A stretch of DNA of 64,000 nucleotides, from the NCBI RefSeq assembly GCF_026241855.1, contig NZ_JAPJDC010000001.1:3633706-3697705 (forward strand), given 5' to 3'. The translations under genes were made by a program, and so were the position numbers. The DNA is from Curtobacterium flaccumfaciens pv. betae (lineage in GTDB: Bacteria; Actinomycetota; Actinomycetes; Actinomycetales; Microbacteriaceae). Numbering within the stretch: position 1 is the stretch's first letter; every line of letters starts with the position of its first letter. Below are positions 1-8,758 of the stretch, piece by piece. The notes beneath the pieces were generated by a model. It saw nothing but the letters and a program-made list of their open reading frames with translations, was not told the origin of the DNA and searched no databases.

Positions 1-2
1 TC

Positions 3-419
3 CTCGACCCGGCCGCCCGCGACTTCTTCCCGGACTGGGCGCAGACCGCGAAGGACGCCGTGGCCGTGCTCCGGACCGCCGCGGTGTCGAACCCCTGCGA
101 GCCGGGGCTCATCACGCTCGTCGGTGAGCTCTCCACCCGGAGCGAGGAGTTCCGCGGCTGGTGGGCCGCCCACGACGTCCGGATGCAGCGCACCGGCAAG
201 AAGCGCATCGACCACCCGATCGTGGGGGAGCTGCGGCTGTCCTACGAGGCGCTCGACCTGGTCGCCGACCCCGGTCTGACGCTGTTCTCGTACTCGGCCG
301 AACCGGGCAGCGAGTCCGAGCGGTCGCTCGCGCTGCTCGGCAGCTGGGCCGCGACGGAGCGGGCCGAGCAGTACGCGGCCCTGCGCGAGTCGGAGTCCGA
401 GTCCGAGTCGGTCGACTGA
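3..419 (+). CDS. MmyB-like XRE regulator, C-terminal fragment (cut by window edge)
   Basis: The window edge removes the 5' part; 138 codons remain, read in frame from base 3. They match the C-terminal ligand-binding half of MmyB-type helix-turn-helix regulators. The best landmark is EEFRGWWAAHDVR (fragment residues 48-60), which is paralogous to DDFRGLWAAHDVR in the complete regulator at 14090-14968. The DNA-binding domain must lie to the left of the window. The protein ends in a Glu-Ser repeat tail encoded by GAGTCS hexamers. A methyltransferase gene follows 31 bp downstream on the same strand, but no regulatory link is visible. The effector ligand is unknown. Confidence 0.85.
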   Translation, partial: LDPAARDFFPDWAQTAKDAVAVLRTAAVSNPCEPGLITLVGELSTRSEEFRGWWAAHDVRMQRTGKKRIDHPIVGELRLSYEALDLVADPGLTLFSYSAEPGSESERSLALLGSWAATERAEQYAALRESESESESVD

Positions 420-450
420 CCCGGCGCCCGCGGGTTCGTAGGGTGGGGAC

Positions 451-1203
451 GTGACGAGGACCACGGACGGCTCAGCAGGGGATGCGGACCGCCGGCAGCA
501 CCGCCGGCCCGAACCCGCGTTCGCCCGCGCGGTTGCGAAGGCACTCGGAGACGCCCGGACCGTGCTCGACATCGGTACCGGTACCGGTGCCGCTGCCCGT
601 TCGTACGCGCCGACCGATCGCGACGTGACCGCCGTGGAGCCCGCCGGAGACCTGCCCTTCGCCGACGACACCTTCGACGCCGCGATGACGACCTTCTCGA
701 TGCACGAGTGGCATGACCTCGAACGCGTGCTCGCCGAGGTGCGTCGCGTGACCCGGGGCCCCGTCGTGGTCCTGACGTTCGACCCCGACCGCATCGAGCG
801 CTCCTGGCTCGCCGAGTACGCGCCCGAGGTGCTGTCGGCCGACGCCCGTCGCCATCCGGCACTGCCGCGGATCGCCGACGCGCTGGGCGACGACACCGTG
901 ACGAGCACCCCGTTGCCGATCCCGTTCACGTGCGTCGACGGGTTCGCCGAGGCGTACTACGCCCGCCCCGAGCGACTGCTCGACCCCGGCGTGCGCCAGG
1001 CGGACCCGGCGTGGGGACTGGTCGACGAGTTCACCGTCCGGCGGTCGGTGGCAGCGCTCCGGACCGCGCTGGAGTCGGGGGAGTGGGATCGGCGGCACGG
1101 GTCGCTCCGGATCCGCCCGACGTACGAGGGCTCGGTCGTCCTGGTCACGGCGACGCCGAACCGACCGCAGGCGGACCGGGCCGGGCTTGACACCCGGTCG
1201 TAG
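451..1203 (+). CDS. class I SAM-dependent methyltransferase
   Basis: A 250-residue Rossmann-fold methyltransferase of the Methyltransf_11 (UbiE/SmtA-like) type. Motif I is VLDIGTGTG (residues 38-46), and the LPFADDTFD segment is the usual post-motif II landmark. The C-terminal half has no further recognised domain. Proteins of this family transfer a methyl group from S-adenosylmethionine to small molecules or lipids; the substrate cannot be inferred here. The start is GTG at 451, behind a G-rich stretch that is only a weak ribosome binding site. Confidence 0.85.
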   Translation: MTRTTDGSAGDADRRQHRRPEPAFARAVAKALGDARTVLDIGTGTGAAARSYAPTDRDVTAVEPAGDLPFADDTFDAAMTTFSMHEWHDLERVLAEVRRVTRGPVVVLTFDPDRIERSWLAEYAPEVLSADARRHPALPRIADALGDDTVTSTPLPIPFTCVDGFAEAYYARPERLLDPGVRQADPAWGLVDEFTVRRSVAALRTALESGEWDRRHGSLRIRPTYEGSVVLVTATPNRPQADRAGLDTRS

Positions 1204-1371
1204 GCTGGTCGGGTGAGCTTCCAGGAGGTGGTCGGCGCCCGTATCGCCGGCATCAGGGCGTGAGGCCCTCGGTCGTGCCCTCGGGTGCGGCCGCCCTCGT
1301 CGAACCCTGACCTCCTCCGCCCGGTGCGGTGTGCGTCCGCACGCCCCGGGCCCGCACGAAAGCGATCACCC

Positions 1372-1854
1372 ATGCTCCCCATCGTGGAGAAGACCCTCCG
1401 CACGTCCTTCGTCAACGCCTCGCGCAAGGAGGTGTCCGACCTCACGCTGCCCGCCGACTTCGAGACACTCGACTGGGACGCGCTCGACTACCTCGGCTGG
1501 CGCGACCCGAAGATCGGGCGGCGTGCGTACGCCGTCGTGCCGACCCTGGACGGCGACCTGATCGGCATCCTGTTCCGGCAGGCCGAGGCCTCGCCCCGCT
1601 CCCGTGCCCAGTGCTCGTGGTGCCAGGACGTCAAGCTGCCGAACGACGTCGCGTTCTACAGCGCGAAACGGTCCGGGCCGGCCGGACGGAACGGCAACAC
1701 CGTCGGCACCCTGGTGTGCCAGGACTTCCAGTGCTCGCGGAATGTCCGGAAGCTGCCGCCGCCCGCCTACGAGGGCTACGACGTCGAGGCAGCGCGCCTC
1801 CGGCGCATCGAGGACCTGCAGGTCCGGGCCGCGTCCTTCGCCGCCGAGGTCTGA
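1372..1854 (+). CDS. FBP/FusB-type zinc-finger protein (elongation factor G-binding family)
   Basis: A 160-residue protein with an N-terminal helical part and a C-terminal treble-clef zinc finger. The likely ligands are CSWC (in RAQCSWCQDV) and the later pair in CQDFQCSRN. This is the architecture of the FBP C-terminal domain of FusB/FusC-type proteins, which bind elongation factor G and help release it from the ribosome; actinobacterial homologues are mostly uncharacterised. The ATG at 1372 is chosen because the residues upstream of it look non-coding. The stop codon sits inside an inverted-repeat array (1853-1937). Confidence 0.85.
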   Translation: MLPIVEKTLRTSFVNASRKEVSDLTLPADFETLDWDALDYLGWRDPKIGRRAYAVVPTLDGDLIGILFRQAEASPRSRAQCSWCQDVKLPNDVAFYSAKRSGPAGRNGNTVGTLVCQDFQCSRNVRKLPPPAYEGYDVEAARLRRIEDLQVRAASFAAEV

Positions 1855-1937
1855 GACGCCGGCGTCCTCGGAAGACGCCGCCGAGTCAGCGAAACGCCGC
1901 CGGATTCGGAGGCGTCTCGCGCTGACGCCGGCGTCTC
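1853..1937. repeat. GACGCC inverted-repeat array after the FBP gene
   Basis: GAGACGCCGGCGTC at 1853-1866 and its reverse complement GACGCCGGCGTCTC at 1924-1937 bracket further GACGCC/GGCGTC copies. Each arm is itself a near-palindrome. The array overlaps the stop codon of the FBP gene and lies between convergent genes. It may fold into a multi-stem structure, but no poly-U tract follows. Confidence 0.6.
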
Positions 1938-1966
1938 GCGTCCGCAAACGCGACTGACGACGGACG

Positions 1967-1998
1967 GGAGGCCCGTGACGGATCCGCCACGGGCCTCC
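1967..1998. terminator. family A hairpin, copy 1
   Basis: GGAGGCCCGTG pairs with CACGGGCCTCC (11 bp) around a 10-nt loop that contains a further CGG/CCG pair. It lies between the convergent FBP and aldo/keto reductase genes and could stop transcription from both sides. There is no U-run, as is usual for high-GC actinobacterial terminators. It is one of nine related copies in this window. Confidence 0.75.
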
Positions 1999-2018
1999 AG
2001 GCCGTCATCCGGTCGCGT

Positions 2019-3005
<987 letters not shown>

Positions 3006-3116
3006 GCTGCAGGTCTACTCCCGGTCCCCCTGACGGCGGGAGGCACTGGCTGTACCCGCCTCCGCACCACTACGCTGCGAGGGACGGGGCAGACGCCCCG
3101 GGCTCGGGGGAGTGTC

Positions 3117-3353
3117 GTGGTCGTCATCTGGATCGTCATCGCCGTGGTCGTCGTGCTCGGCGCCCTGCTCGTCGTGCTCGAGGTGCAGAACCGCCGTCGG
3201 CGGCGAGCGCTCGAGGACCTCGAGGACTTCTCCGACCCCACCGCCGGGTCACGTGCCATGGTCGAGGCCGACGCCGCTCGATCGACGGCCGAAGGGGTGT
3301 CGAGGACCGCGCACCCGGGTGGCAGCGCCTCCAGCGGGATGTTCTCCGGCTGA
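3117..3353 (+). CDS. small single-pass membrane protein, unknown function
   Basis: A 78-residue protein. Residues 1-23 are almost entirely Val, Ile and Leu, forming one membrane segment, and are followed by a basic stop-transfer patch (NRRRRR) and an acidic, probably disordered cytoplasmic tail. The GTG at 3117 follows GGGGGA at a proper distance. The leaderlike TACGCT at 3071-3076 could be a -10 element. No family is recognised. Confidence 0.6.
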   Translation: MVVIWIVIAVVVVLGALLVVLEVQNRRRRRALEDLEDFSDPTAGSRAMVEADAARSTAEGVSRTAHPGGSASSGMFSG

Positions 3354-3475
3354 CCCACCCGGCCGCTCCGGCGGTTGTGCGAAGCAGCGGATCGCGGTGA
3401 CCCGGACTGCCCGCGCTTCGTGAGGTTCCTCCAAGGTGCTCGCACGATTGGTCCGCGCACTGGTGTGATCGTCCC

Positions 3476-4021
3476 GTGAACCTGTACTTCCGACTGCTCC
3501 TGCTGCAGCTGCGCACACGTCTGCGCGCTCGGGTGGGTGGGCGCCGCCGGGCGTCGCTCTGGGACGAGGTGCGGACGCCGTTCCGGGTGGTCCCGACCGA
3601 CCTCGACCCGCTGCGGCACGTCAACAACGGCAAGTACCTGTCGATGCTCGACCTCGGTCGGCTCGACCTGATGCTCCGCTCCGGGTACTGGGCCGCGCTG
3701 TCCGAGCACGGCTGGTACCCCGTCGTCTCGGCGCAGACGATCACGTACAAGCGGTCGCTGACGCTCGGGCAGCGGTTCGAGCTCCGCACCCACGTGCTCG
3801 GGGTCGACGACCGTGCCGTGTACCTGGAGCAGACGTTCGTGCGAGGGGGTGCCGTGATGGCCCGCGCCGTGGTGCAGGCCCGGTTCCTGCGGCGTTCCGG
3901 CGGGACGGTGCCGACCGCGGACCTGCTCCAGGCCGCGGGTGGCGCGGACCGCGACCTGACCGTGCCCGACTGGGTGCACGACTGGGCGAGTGCGACCCGG
4001 ATCAGCAGTGGCGCGGCGTAG
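3476..4021 (+). CDS. hotdog-fold acyl-CoA thioesterase family protein
   Basis: A 181-residue protein of the 4HBT_2/THEM6-like thioesterase group. The landmark is DLDPLRHVNNGKY (residues 42-54), the hotdog motif in which the Asp and His region approaches the thioester. A basic amphipathic N-terminus (residues 1-30) may associate with the membrane. The expected reaction is hydrolysis of acyl-CoA or acyl-carrier thioesters; the acyl chain is unknown. The FAD oxidase gene begins 9 bp downstream, so the two are probably co-transcribed. Confidence 0.85.
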   Translation: MNLYFRLLLLQLRTRLRARVGGRRRASLWDEVRTPFRVVPTDLDPLRHVNNGKYLSMLDLGRLDLMLRSGYWAALSEHGWYPVVSAQTITYKRSLTLGQRFELRTHVLGVDDRAVYLEQTFVRGGAVMARAVVQARFLRRSGGTVPTADLLQAAGGADRDLTVPDWVHDWASATRISSGAA

Positions 4022-4030
4022 ACAGGTCCG

Positions 4031-5602
4031 GTGACCGAACCAGCAGGCTCCCACCGGACGACCGCCACCTCACGCCGCGCGCTCATCGCCGGCGGGGTCG
4101 GTCTCGGTGTCGCCGGCATCCTCGCCGCCTGCAGCAGGCCGGGGCCCGAACCCAGCCGGTCACCGAGCGCCGCCCCGACGCGCTCGCAGACCCCGGACCC
4201 TGCACCGAGCGACTCCCCGGACCGCGGCCCGGATTCATGGGACGCTCTGGCCGCCGCGGTGACCGGAACCGTGCTCCGGTCCGGCGCGGCGGGGTGGGAC
4301 GACGCCCGTGTGCTCGAGAACCCGCGCTTCGACGACGCCGACCCGCGGGGGATCCTCCGGGCGGCGGACACTGCGGACGTGCAGGCCGGCCTCGCCTTCG
4401 CCCGGACCACCTCGACGCCGGTGGCGCTCCGGGCCGGCGGGCACTCGTACACGGGGTGGTCGGCCGGAGGGGCACCCGGCACCGGCGTGCCGCGATCGCT
4501 GGTCATCAGCACGCAGGACCTGGACGGCATCGACCTGCACGACGACGGGACCGTCACGATCGGCCCGGGTGCCCGGCTCGGCGACGTGTACGCCGAGCTC
4601 GCGAAGGCCGGACGGGCGATCGGCGCCGGTTCGTGCCCGACGGTCGGCATCGGCGGACTGACCCTGGGTGGTGGAGTCGGCGTCCTCGTCCGGTCCTTCG
4701 GGCTGACCTGCGACCAGCTCACCGGGGCCACCCTCGTCACCCCGGACGGAGTCGTGCACCGGGTGTCGACGTCCCGCGAACCCGACCTGTTCTGGGCCTG
4801 CCGCGGTGGGGGCGGTGGAACCGTCGGCGTCGTGACGGCACTGACGTTCCGGACGCACGCCGCGCCTCCCGTCCTGCTCTTCACGATCACGTTCGCGTGG
4901 TCGGCCGCCGCTGCCGTGGTGCGTGCCTGGCAGGACTGGGCGCCGACCGCCGACCGGGAGCTGTGGTCCACGCTGAAGCTGCTGAACGGCAGTCGGCACA
5001 CCGCACCGACCGTCACGGTGACCGGCGTGTGGACCGGATCGAAGACCGGCGCCGACACCTCCGTCGACGGTTTCATCGCTGCCACCGGCGCGAAGCCGCT
5101 CGCCCACACCGGGCGGGTGCTCACCTACGGCGCGGCGATGTCCGCGTTGGCGGGGAAGCCGCAGCGGGTGTCCGAGGCGGCGACGTCGTCGATCGGATCG
5201 GCGAAGCTCACCGACCGGCAGATCGACGTGCTCGTCGCCCAGGCGGCCGCGGCGGGTGACGTGACGGGCAACCTCGAGGGTGGGGTGGCGCTCGATGCGC
5301 TCGGCGGCGCCGTGGCGGACGTCGGCGCGGGGGACTCGGCCTTCCCCTGGCGGTCGGCGCTGATGACCGTGCAGTACACGGCGGTGTTCGCGGACGGGGC
5401 GGATCCCGCGCCGTTCGATGCGTACGTGCGGGGGTTCCGGAAGGCGATGCGACCGGCGTGGGGCGACGCCGCGTACGCGAACTACTGCGATGCATCGATC
5501 ACCGACCCGTCCGCGTACTTCGGGGACAACACCGCACGTCTGCACCGCATCGCCGAGCAGGCCGACCCCGCGGGCGTGCTCGCGCAGCCGCACTGGGTCT
5601 GA
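4031..5602 (+). CDS. Tat-exported FAD-linked oxidase, berberine-bridge-enzyme type
   Basis: A 523-residue secreted flavoprotein. The N-terminus has a twin-arginine signal (SRRALIAGG) running into a lipobox (LAAC, Cys34), so it is likely a Tat-dependent lipoprotein. A low-complexity Ser/Pro linker follows to about residue 65. The FAD_binding_4 domain contains RAGGHSYTG, with H138 a candidate covalent flavin site. SCPTVGIGG gives C202 as the second candidate, which would make the flavin bicovalent. The C-terminal BBE segment is recognisable (ANYCDASI through the last Trp). The substrate is unknown; relatives oxidise sugars or alkaloid-like compounds. Confidence 0.9.
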   Translation: MTEPAGSHRTTATSRRALIAGGVGLGVAGILAACSRPGPEPSRSPSAAPTRSQTPDPAPSDSPDRGPDSWDALAAAVTGTVLRSGAAGWDDARVLENPRFDDADPRGILRAADTADVQAGLAFARTTSTPVALRAGGHSYTGWSAGGAPGTGVPRSLVISTQDLDGIDLHDDGTVTIGPGARLGDVYAELAKAGRAIGAGSCPTVGIGGLTLGGGVGVLVRSFGLTCDQLTGATLVTPDGVVHRVSTSREPDLFWACRGGGGGTVGVVTALTFRTHAAPPVLLFTITFAWSAAAAVVRAWQDWAPTADRELWSTLKLLNGSRHTAPTVTVTGVWTGSKTGADTSVDGFIAATGAKPLAHTGRVLTYGAAMSALAGKPQRVSEAATSSIGSAKLTDRQIDVLVAQAAAAGDVTGNLEGGVALDALGGAVADVGAGDSAFPWRSALMTVQYTAVFADGADPAPFDAYVRGFRKAMRPAWGDAAYANYCDASITDPSAYFGDNTARLHRIAEQADPAGVLAQPHWV

Positions 5603-5740
5603 CGTCGGCCCGGGCACGGTGCGCGCGGTCCGGGTTTCGGCCCCAGCGACACTGCACGCGTCCCGCACCCCGTGAACTGTCGCTCAGCGCGAAACTCGAC
5701 CGACCCACGGCCCACGGCCGGCCGGTCCTACGATGACCGC

Positions 5741-6328
5741 ATGGACATCGTCGACCTGGTGCTGCCGGACGTCGCCGCGTGGCGTGCCTGGCTCGACGAC
5801 CACGAGCACGAACCCGACGGGGTGTGGCTCGTCCTCGCCAAGAAGGGCGTCACGGAACCGACGACGCTGACCTACGACACGGCCCTCGACGAGGCACTCT
5901 GCTCCGGGTGGATCGACGGGCAGCGGCGCGGGCGCGACGACACCACCTACCGTCAGCGGTTCACCCCGCGCCGGAAGGCCTCGCTGTGGTCGCAGCGGAA
6001 CCTCGGCCTGGTCGCGGCACTCATCGCCGAGGGGCGGATGCGGGAGCGCGGGCACGCCGAGATCGAGCGCGCCAAGGGTGACGGGCGGTGGGACCGCGCC
6101 TACGCCGGATCCGCCACGGCCACGGTGCCCGAGGACCTGCAGGCCGCGCTCGACGCCGCCCCCGCAGCCGCCGCACTGTTCGCCGAGCTCGACGCCACGA
6201 ACCGGTACGCCGTCCTGCACCGGATCACGACGGCCCCGAACGCCACGGTGCGGACGAACCGGCTCACCAAGCTCGTCGGCGGACTCGAACGCGGCGAGAC
6301 CCCGTACCCGCGGCCCACCCGTTCGTAG
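5741..6328 (+). CDS. YdeI/OmpD-associated family protein
   Basis: A 195-residue protein. The segments LVLAKKG, CSGWIDGQ and FTPRRKASLWSQRN are typical of the YdeI/OmpD-associated (bacteriocin-protection-like) family. The C-terminal half is the alpha-helical Omdl-type region. Proteins of this group have been linked to stress or bacteriocin tolerance, but no biochemical role is settled. The ATG at 5741 was preferred over an upstream in-frame start because the first residues of the family begin here. Confidence 0.8.
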   Translation: MDIVDLVLPDVAAWRAWLDDHEHEPDGVWLVLAKKGVTEPTTLTYDTALDEALCSGWIDGQRRGRDDTTYRQRFTPRRKASLWSQRNLGLVAALIAEGRMRERGHAEIERAKGDGRWDRAYAGSATATVPEDLQAALDAAPAAAALFAELDATNRYAVLHRITTAPNATVRTNRLTKLVGGLERGETPYPRPTRS

Positions 6329-6402
6329 ACCCTGCGAACCCGGGGAGCGGTCGGGGGACACCGACTCAGGGACCGGCAACGCACCGGGCGTAGACCGGGG
6401 AC

Positions 6403-7284
6403 ATGACCACAGGCACTGACACCACGAACCGTCCGGCCGCGTCCTCCGGCACCTTCCGCATCGGCGGCGACCTCGAGGTCAACCGGCTCGGCTACGGCAC
6501 CATGCAGCTCACCGGCCCTGGCGTCTGGGGACCGCCGAAGGACCACGACGAGGCGATCCGCGTCCTCAAGCGTGCCGTCGAGCTCGGCGTGAACTTCTTC
6601 GACACCGCCGACTCGTACGGCCCCTACGTCGCCGAGGAGCTCCTCAAGGAGGCCCTGCACCCCTACGGCGACGACGTCGTCATCGCCACGAAGGCCGGCC
6701 TCACCCGCACCGGCCCGAACGTCTGGCCGCCCGTCGGCCGCCCGGAGTACCTCCGGCAAGAGGCGGAGATGAGCCTCCGCCGCCTGGGCCTCGAGCGCAT
6801 CGACCTCTTCCAGCTGCACCGCATCGACCCGAAGGTCCCGCTCGAGGACCAGGTCGGCGAGCTGAAGAAGCTGCAGGACGAGGGCAAGATCCGCCACATC
6901 GGCCTGTCCGAGGTCTCCGTCGACGAGGTCAAGGCCGCGCAGGAGATCGCCGCGATCGTCTCCGTGCAGAACCTCTACAACCTGCAGAAGCGTGACGCCG
7001 AGGAGCTGCTCGACTGGTCCGAGGAGCAGGGCATCGGCTTCATCCCGTGGTTCCCCCTGGCCACGGGTGGCCTGACCGGCGAGGACTCGCCGCTCACCGA
7101 GATCGCCGAGCGCAAGGGCGCCACCCCGGCGCAGCTCGCGCTCGCCTGGCTGCTCAAGCGCTCCCCGGTGATGCTGCCGATCCCCGGCACGTCGAGCGTC
7201 GCGCACCTGGAGGACAACCTCGCGGGTGCCACCGTCGAGCTGACCGACGACGAGTTCGAGGAGCTGGCGAAGCTGGGTCACTGA
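6403..7284 (+). CDS. aldo/keto reductase
   Basis: A 293-residue NADPH-dependent reductase. The catalytic tetrad is D67 and Y72 (FFDTADSYG), K97 (ATKAG) and H139 (FQLHRID). The C-terminal [15 protein letters not shown] segment binds NADPH. It is shorter than the reductase at 2019-3005 because a loop before the last strands is missing, which places it in a different subgroup. The gene stands alone and is followed by a 20-bp-stem hairpin (7325-7368). Confidence 0.93.
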   Translation: MTTGTDTTNRPAASSGTFRIGGDLEVNRLGYGTMQLTGPGVWGPPKDHDEAIRVLKRAVELGVNFFDTADSYGPYVAEELLKEALHPYGDDVVIATKAGLTRTGPNVWPPVGRPEYLRQEAEMSLRRLGLERIDLFQLHRIDPKVPLEDQVGELKKLQDEGKIRHIGLSEVSVDEVKAAQEIAAIVSVQNLYNLQKRDAEELLDWSEEQGIGFIPWFPLATGGLTGEDSPLTEIAERKGATPAQLALAWLLKRSPVMLPIPGTSSVAHLEDNLAGATVELTDDEFEELAKLGH

Positions 7285-7324
7285 CCCCGGGAAGCGACGG
7301 CGGGTCGCGAACGCGACGACCGGT

Positions 7325-7368
7325 CGGACGGGAGGCGCGGTGCCAGCTGGCACCGTGCCTCCCGTCCG
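7325..7368. terminator. family A hairpin, copy 2 (type II arms)
   Basis: CGGACGGGAGGC, one mismatch, then CGGTGCCA pairs with TGGCACCG, one mismatch, and GCCTCCCGTCCG, giving about 20 bp around a 2-nt loop. It lies 40 bp after the aldo/keto reductase and probably terminates it. Its arms read GGAGGCGCGGTGCC, a variant shared only with the copy at 14995 and one half of the copy at 25104. Confidence 0.8.
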
Positions 7369-7393
7369 TTTCCTGCCCCGTCCAGATCCGTGC

Positions 7394-7430
7394 TTGCGCA
7401 GGCATACCGGGTATGTGCATACTCAGTATG
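7394..7430 (+). promoter_or_regulatory. padR-ABC operon promoter with two tandem palindromic operators
   Basis: Two perfect 13-bp palindromes, CATACCGGGTATG (7403-7415) and CATACTCAGTATG (7418-7430), have centres 15 bp apart. A candidate -35 TTGCGC (7394-7399) and -10 CATACT (7418-7423) are separated by 18 bp, so the palindromes cover the spacer and the -10. This is the expected arrangement for autorepression by the PadR protein encoded 31 bp downstream. Confidence 0.7.
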
Positions 7431-7460
7431 GCCACGGTGGCCCGAGACGGGGGAAGTGTC

Positions 7461-8033
7461 ATGAGCGTTCGGATGGGCGTACTCGCGCTGCTGGTAGGGG
7501 GACCCGGTTACGGGTACCAGCTCCGGGGTGAGTTCGAGCACCGCACCGGCGGGAGCTGGCCGCTGAACATCGGCCAGGTCTACACGACCCTGGACCGCCT
7601 GGAACGCGACGGCCTCGTGGCCCGCGGTGACGCCGACGACGACGGGCACGTCGTCTACACGGCGACGGACGCGGGTCGCGCCGAGGTGGCGCGCTGGTTC
7701 AGCGAGCCCGTGCCGGCCAAGCGCGGCCGCGACGAGCTGGCGATCAAGTTCGCCCTCGCCGTGACCGTGCCCGGGGTCGACGTCGCCCGGCTGGTGCAGG
7801 TGCAGCGTGGTGCCGCGATCCGGAACCTGCAGGACCTGACGCGGCTGAAGCGGACGACCGACCCGTCGACTGACCTGGCGTGGTCGCTCGTGCTCGAGTC
7901 GATGGTGTTCCAGGCCGAGGCCGAGGTGCGCTGGCTCGACCACGTGGAGTCGAGTGTCGCGCGGTACCGGCCGGACGAGCACCCAGCGGCGCCTGCCAGT
8001 GCCGACGCTGCCGCTTCGCGGAGCGCACGGTGA
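7461..8033 (+). CDS. PadR family transcriptional regulator
   Basis: A 190-residue PadR repressor. The N-terminal winged helix-turn-helix (about residues 5-75) shows GPGYGYQLRGEF and GQVYTTLDRLERDGLV. The C-terminal helical region (about 95-175) forms the dimer and ligand pocket of this family. The ATG at 7461 is preceded by GGGGGAAG. The stop overlaps the start of the ABC ATPase gene by 4 bp (GTGA), so the regulator and a macrolide-export-like ABC system form one operon. Such PadR proteins usually repress the transporter until a toxic ligand binds. Confidence 0.92.
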   Translation: MSVRMGVLALLVGGPGYGYQLRGEFEHRTGGSWPLNIGQVYTTLDRLERDGLVARGDADDDGHVVYTATDAGRAEVARWFSEPVPAKRGRDELAIKFALAVTVPGVDVARLVQVQRGAAIRNLQDLTRLKRTTDPSTDLAWSLVLESMVFQAEAEVRWLDHVESSVARYRPDEHPAAPASADAAASRSAR

Positions 8034-8758
8034 CCGCCGCACCGCTCCTGCAGCTCGACGCCGTGAGCGTGCACTACGGCTCCGGCGCGAAGGCCGTCAC
8101 GGCCCTGGCGGGCATCGACCTGCGGGTCGAGCGCGGCGAGATGGTGGCCGTGATGGGCACCTCGGGGTCGGGCAAGTCGACGCTGCTCGCCTGCGCCGGC
8201 ACCCTGCTGCCGCCGACGAGCGGTGAGGTGCTGATCGACGGCTCCTTCGTGTCCGACCGTCCCGCCAAGGAGCTCGCAGCGCTGCGCCGCCGACTCATCG
8301 GGTTCGTGTTCCAGGACTTCAACCTGATCCCCTCGCTGACCGCGGTCGAGAACGTGGCACTGCCGCTCGAGCTCGACGGGTGGAAGGCCTCGCAGGCCCG
8401 CCGCGCCGCGGAACTCGCGCTGGACAACGTCGAGCTGTCGCACCGCGCCGACGCCTACCCGGACGACCTGTCCGGCGGCCAGCAGCAGCGCGTCGCGATC
8501 GCCCGCGGCGTGGTCGGGGAGCGTCGACTCGTGCTCGCCGACGAGCCGACCGGAGCCCTCGACTCGCAGACCGGCGAGGTCGTGCTCCGCATGCTCCGTC
8601 GGCACGTCGACGCCGGAGCCGGCGCCCTCCTGGTGACCCACGACGCCCGGCACGCGGCCTGGGCGGACCGGATCGTGTTCCTGCGCGACGGTCGGGTGGT
8701 CGACGAGACCGTGTACTCGGGCGTCGAGGCGGCACTGACGGACCGGACCGCCTCGTGA
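8030..8758 (+). CDS. ABC transporter ATP-binding protein (MacB/LolD type)
   Basis: A 242-residue nucleotide-binding subunit. It has Walker A GTSGSGKST, a Q-loop in FVFQDFN, the signature LSGGQQQR, Walker B LVLADEP and the H-loop in VTHD. It belongs to the MacB/LolD/FtsE-like group that works with FtsX-type permeases. The start is GTG at 8030, overlapping the padR stop, and the stop overlaps the permease start by 4 bp, so the three genes are translationally coupled. The likely role is export of, or resistance to, an amphipathic compound. Confidence 0.95.
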   Translation: MTAAPLLQLDAVSVHYGSGAKAVTALAGIDLRVERGEMVAVMGTSGSGKSTLLACAGTLLPPTSGEVLIDGSFVSDRPAKELAALRRRLIGFVFQDFNLIPSLTAVENVALPLELDGWKASQARRAAELALDNVELSHRADAYPDDLSGGQQQRVAIARGVVGERRLVLADEPTGALDSQTGEVVLRMLRRHVDAGAGALLVTHDARHAAWADRIVFLRDGRVVDETVYSGVEAALTDRTAS

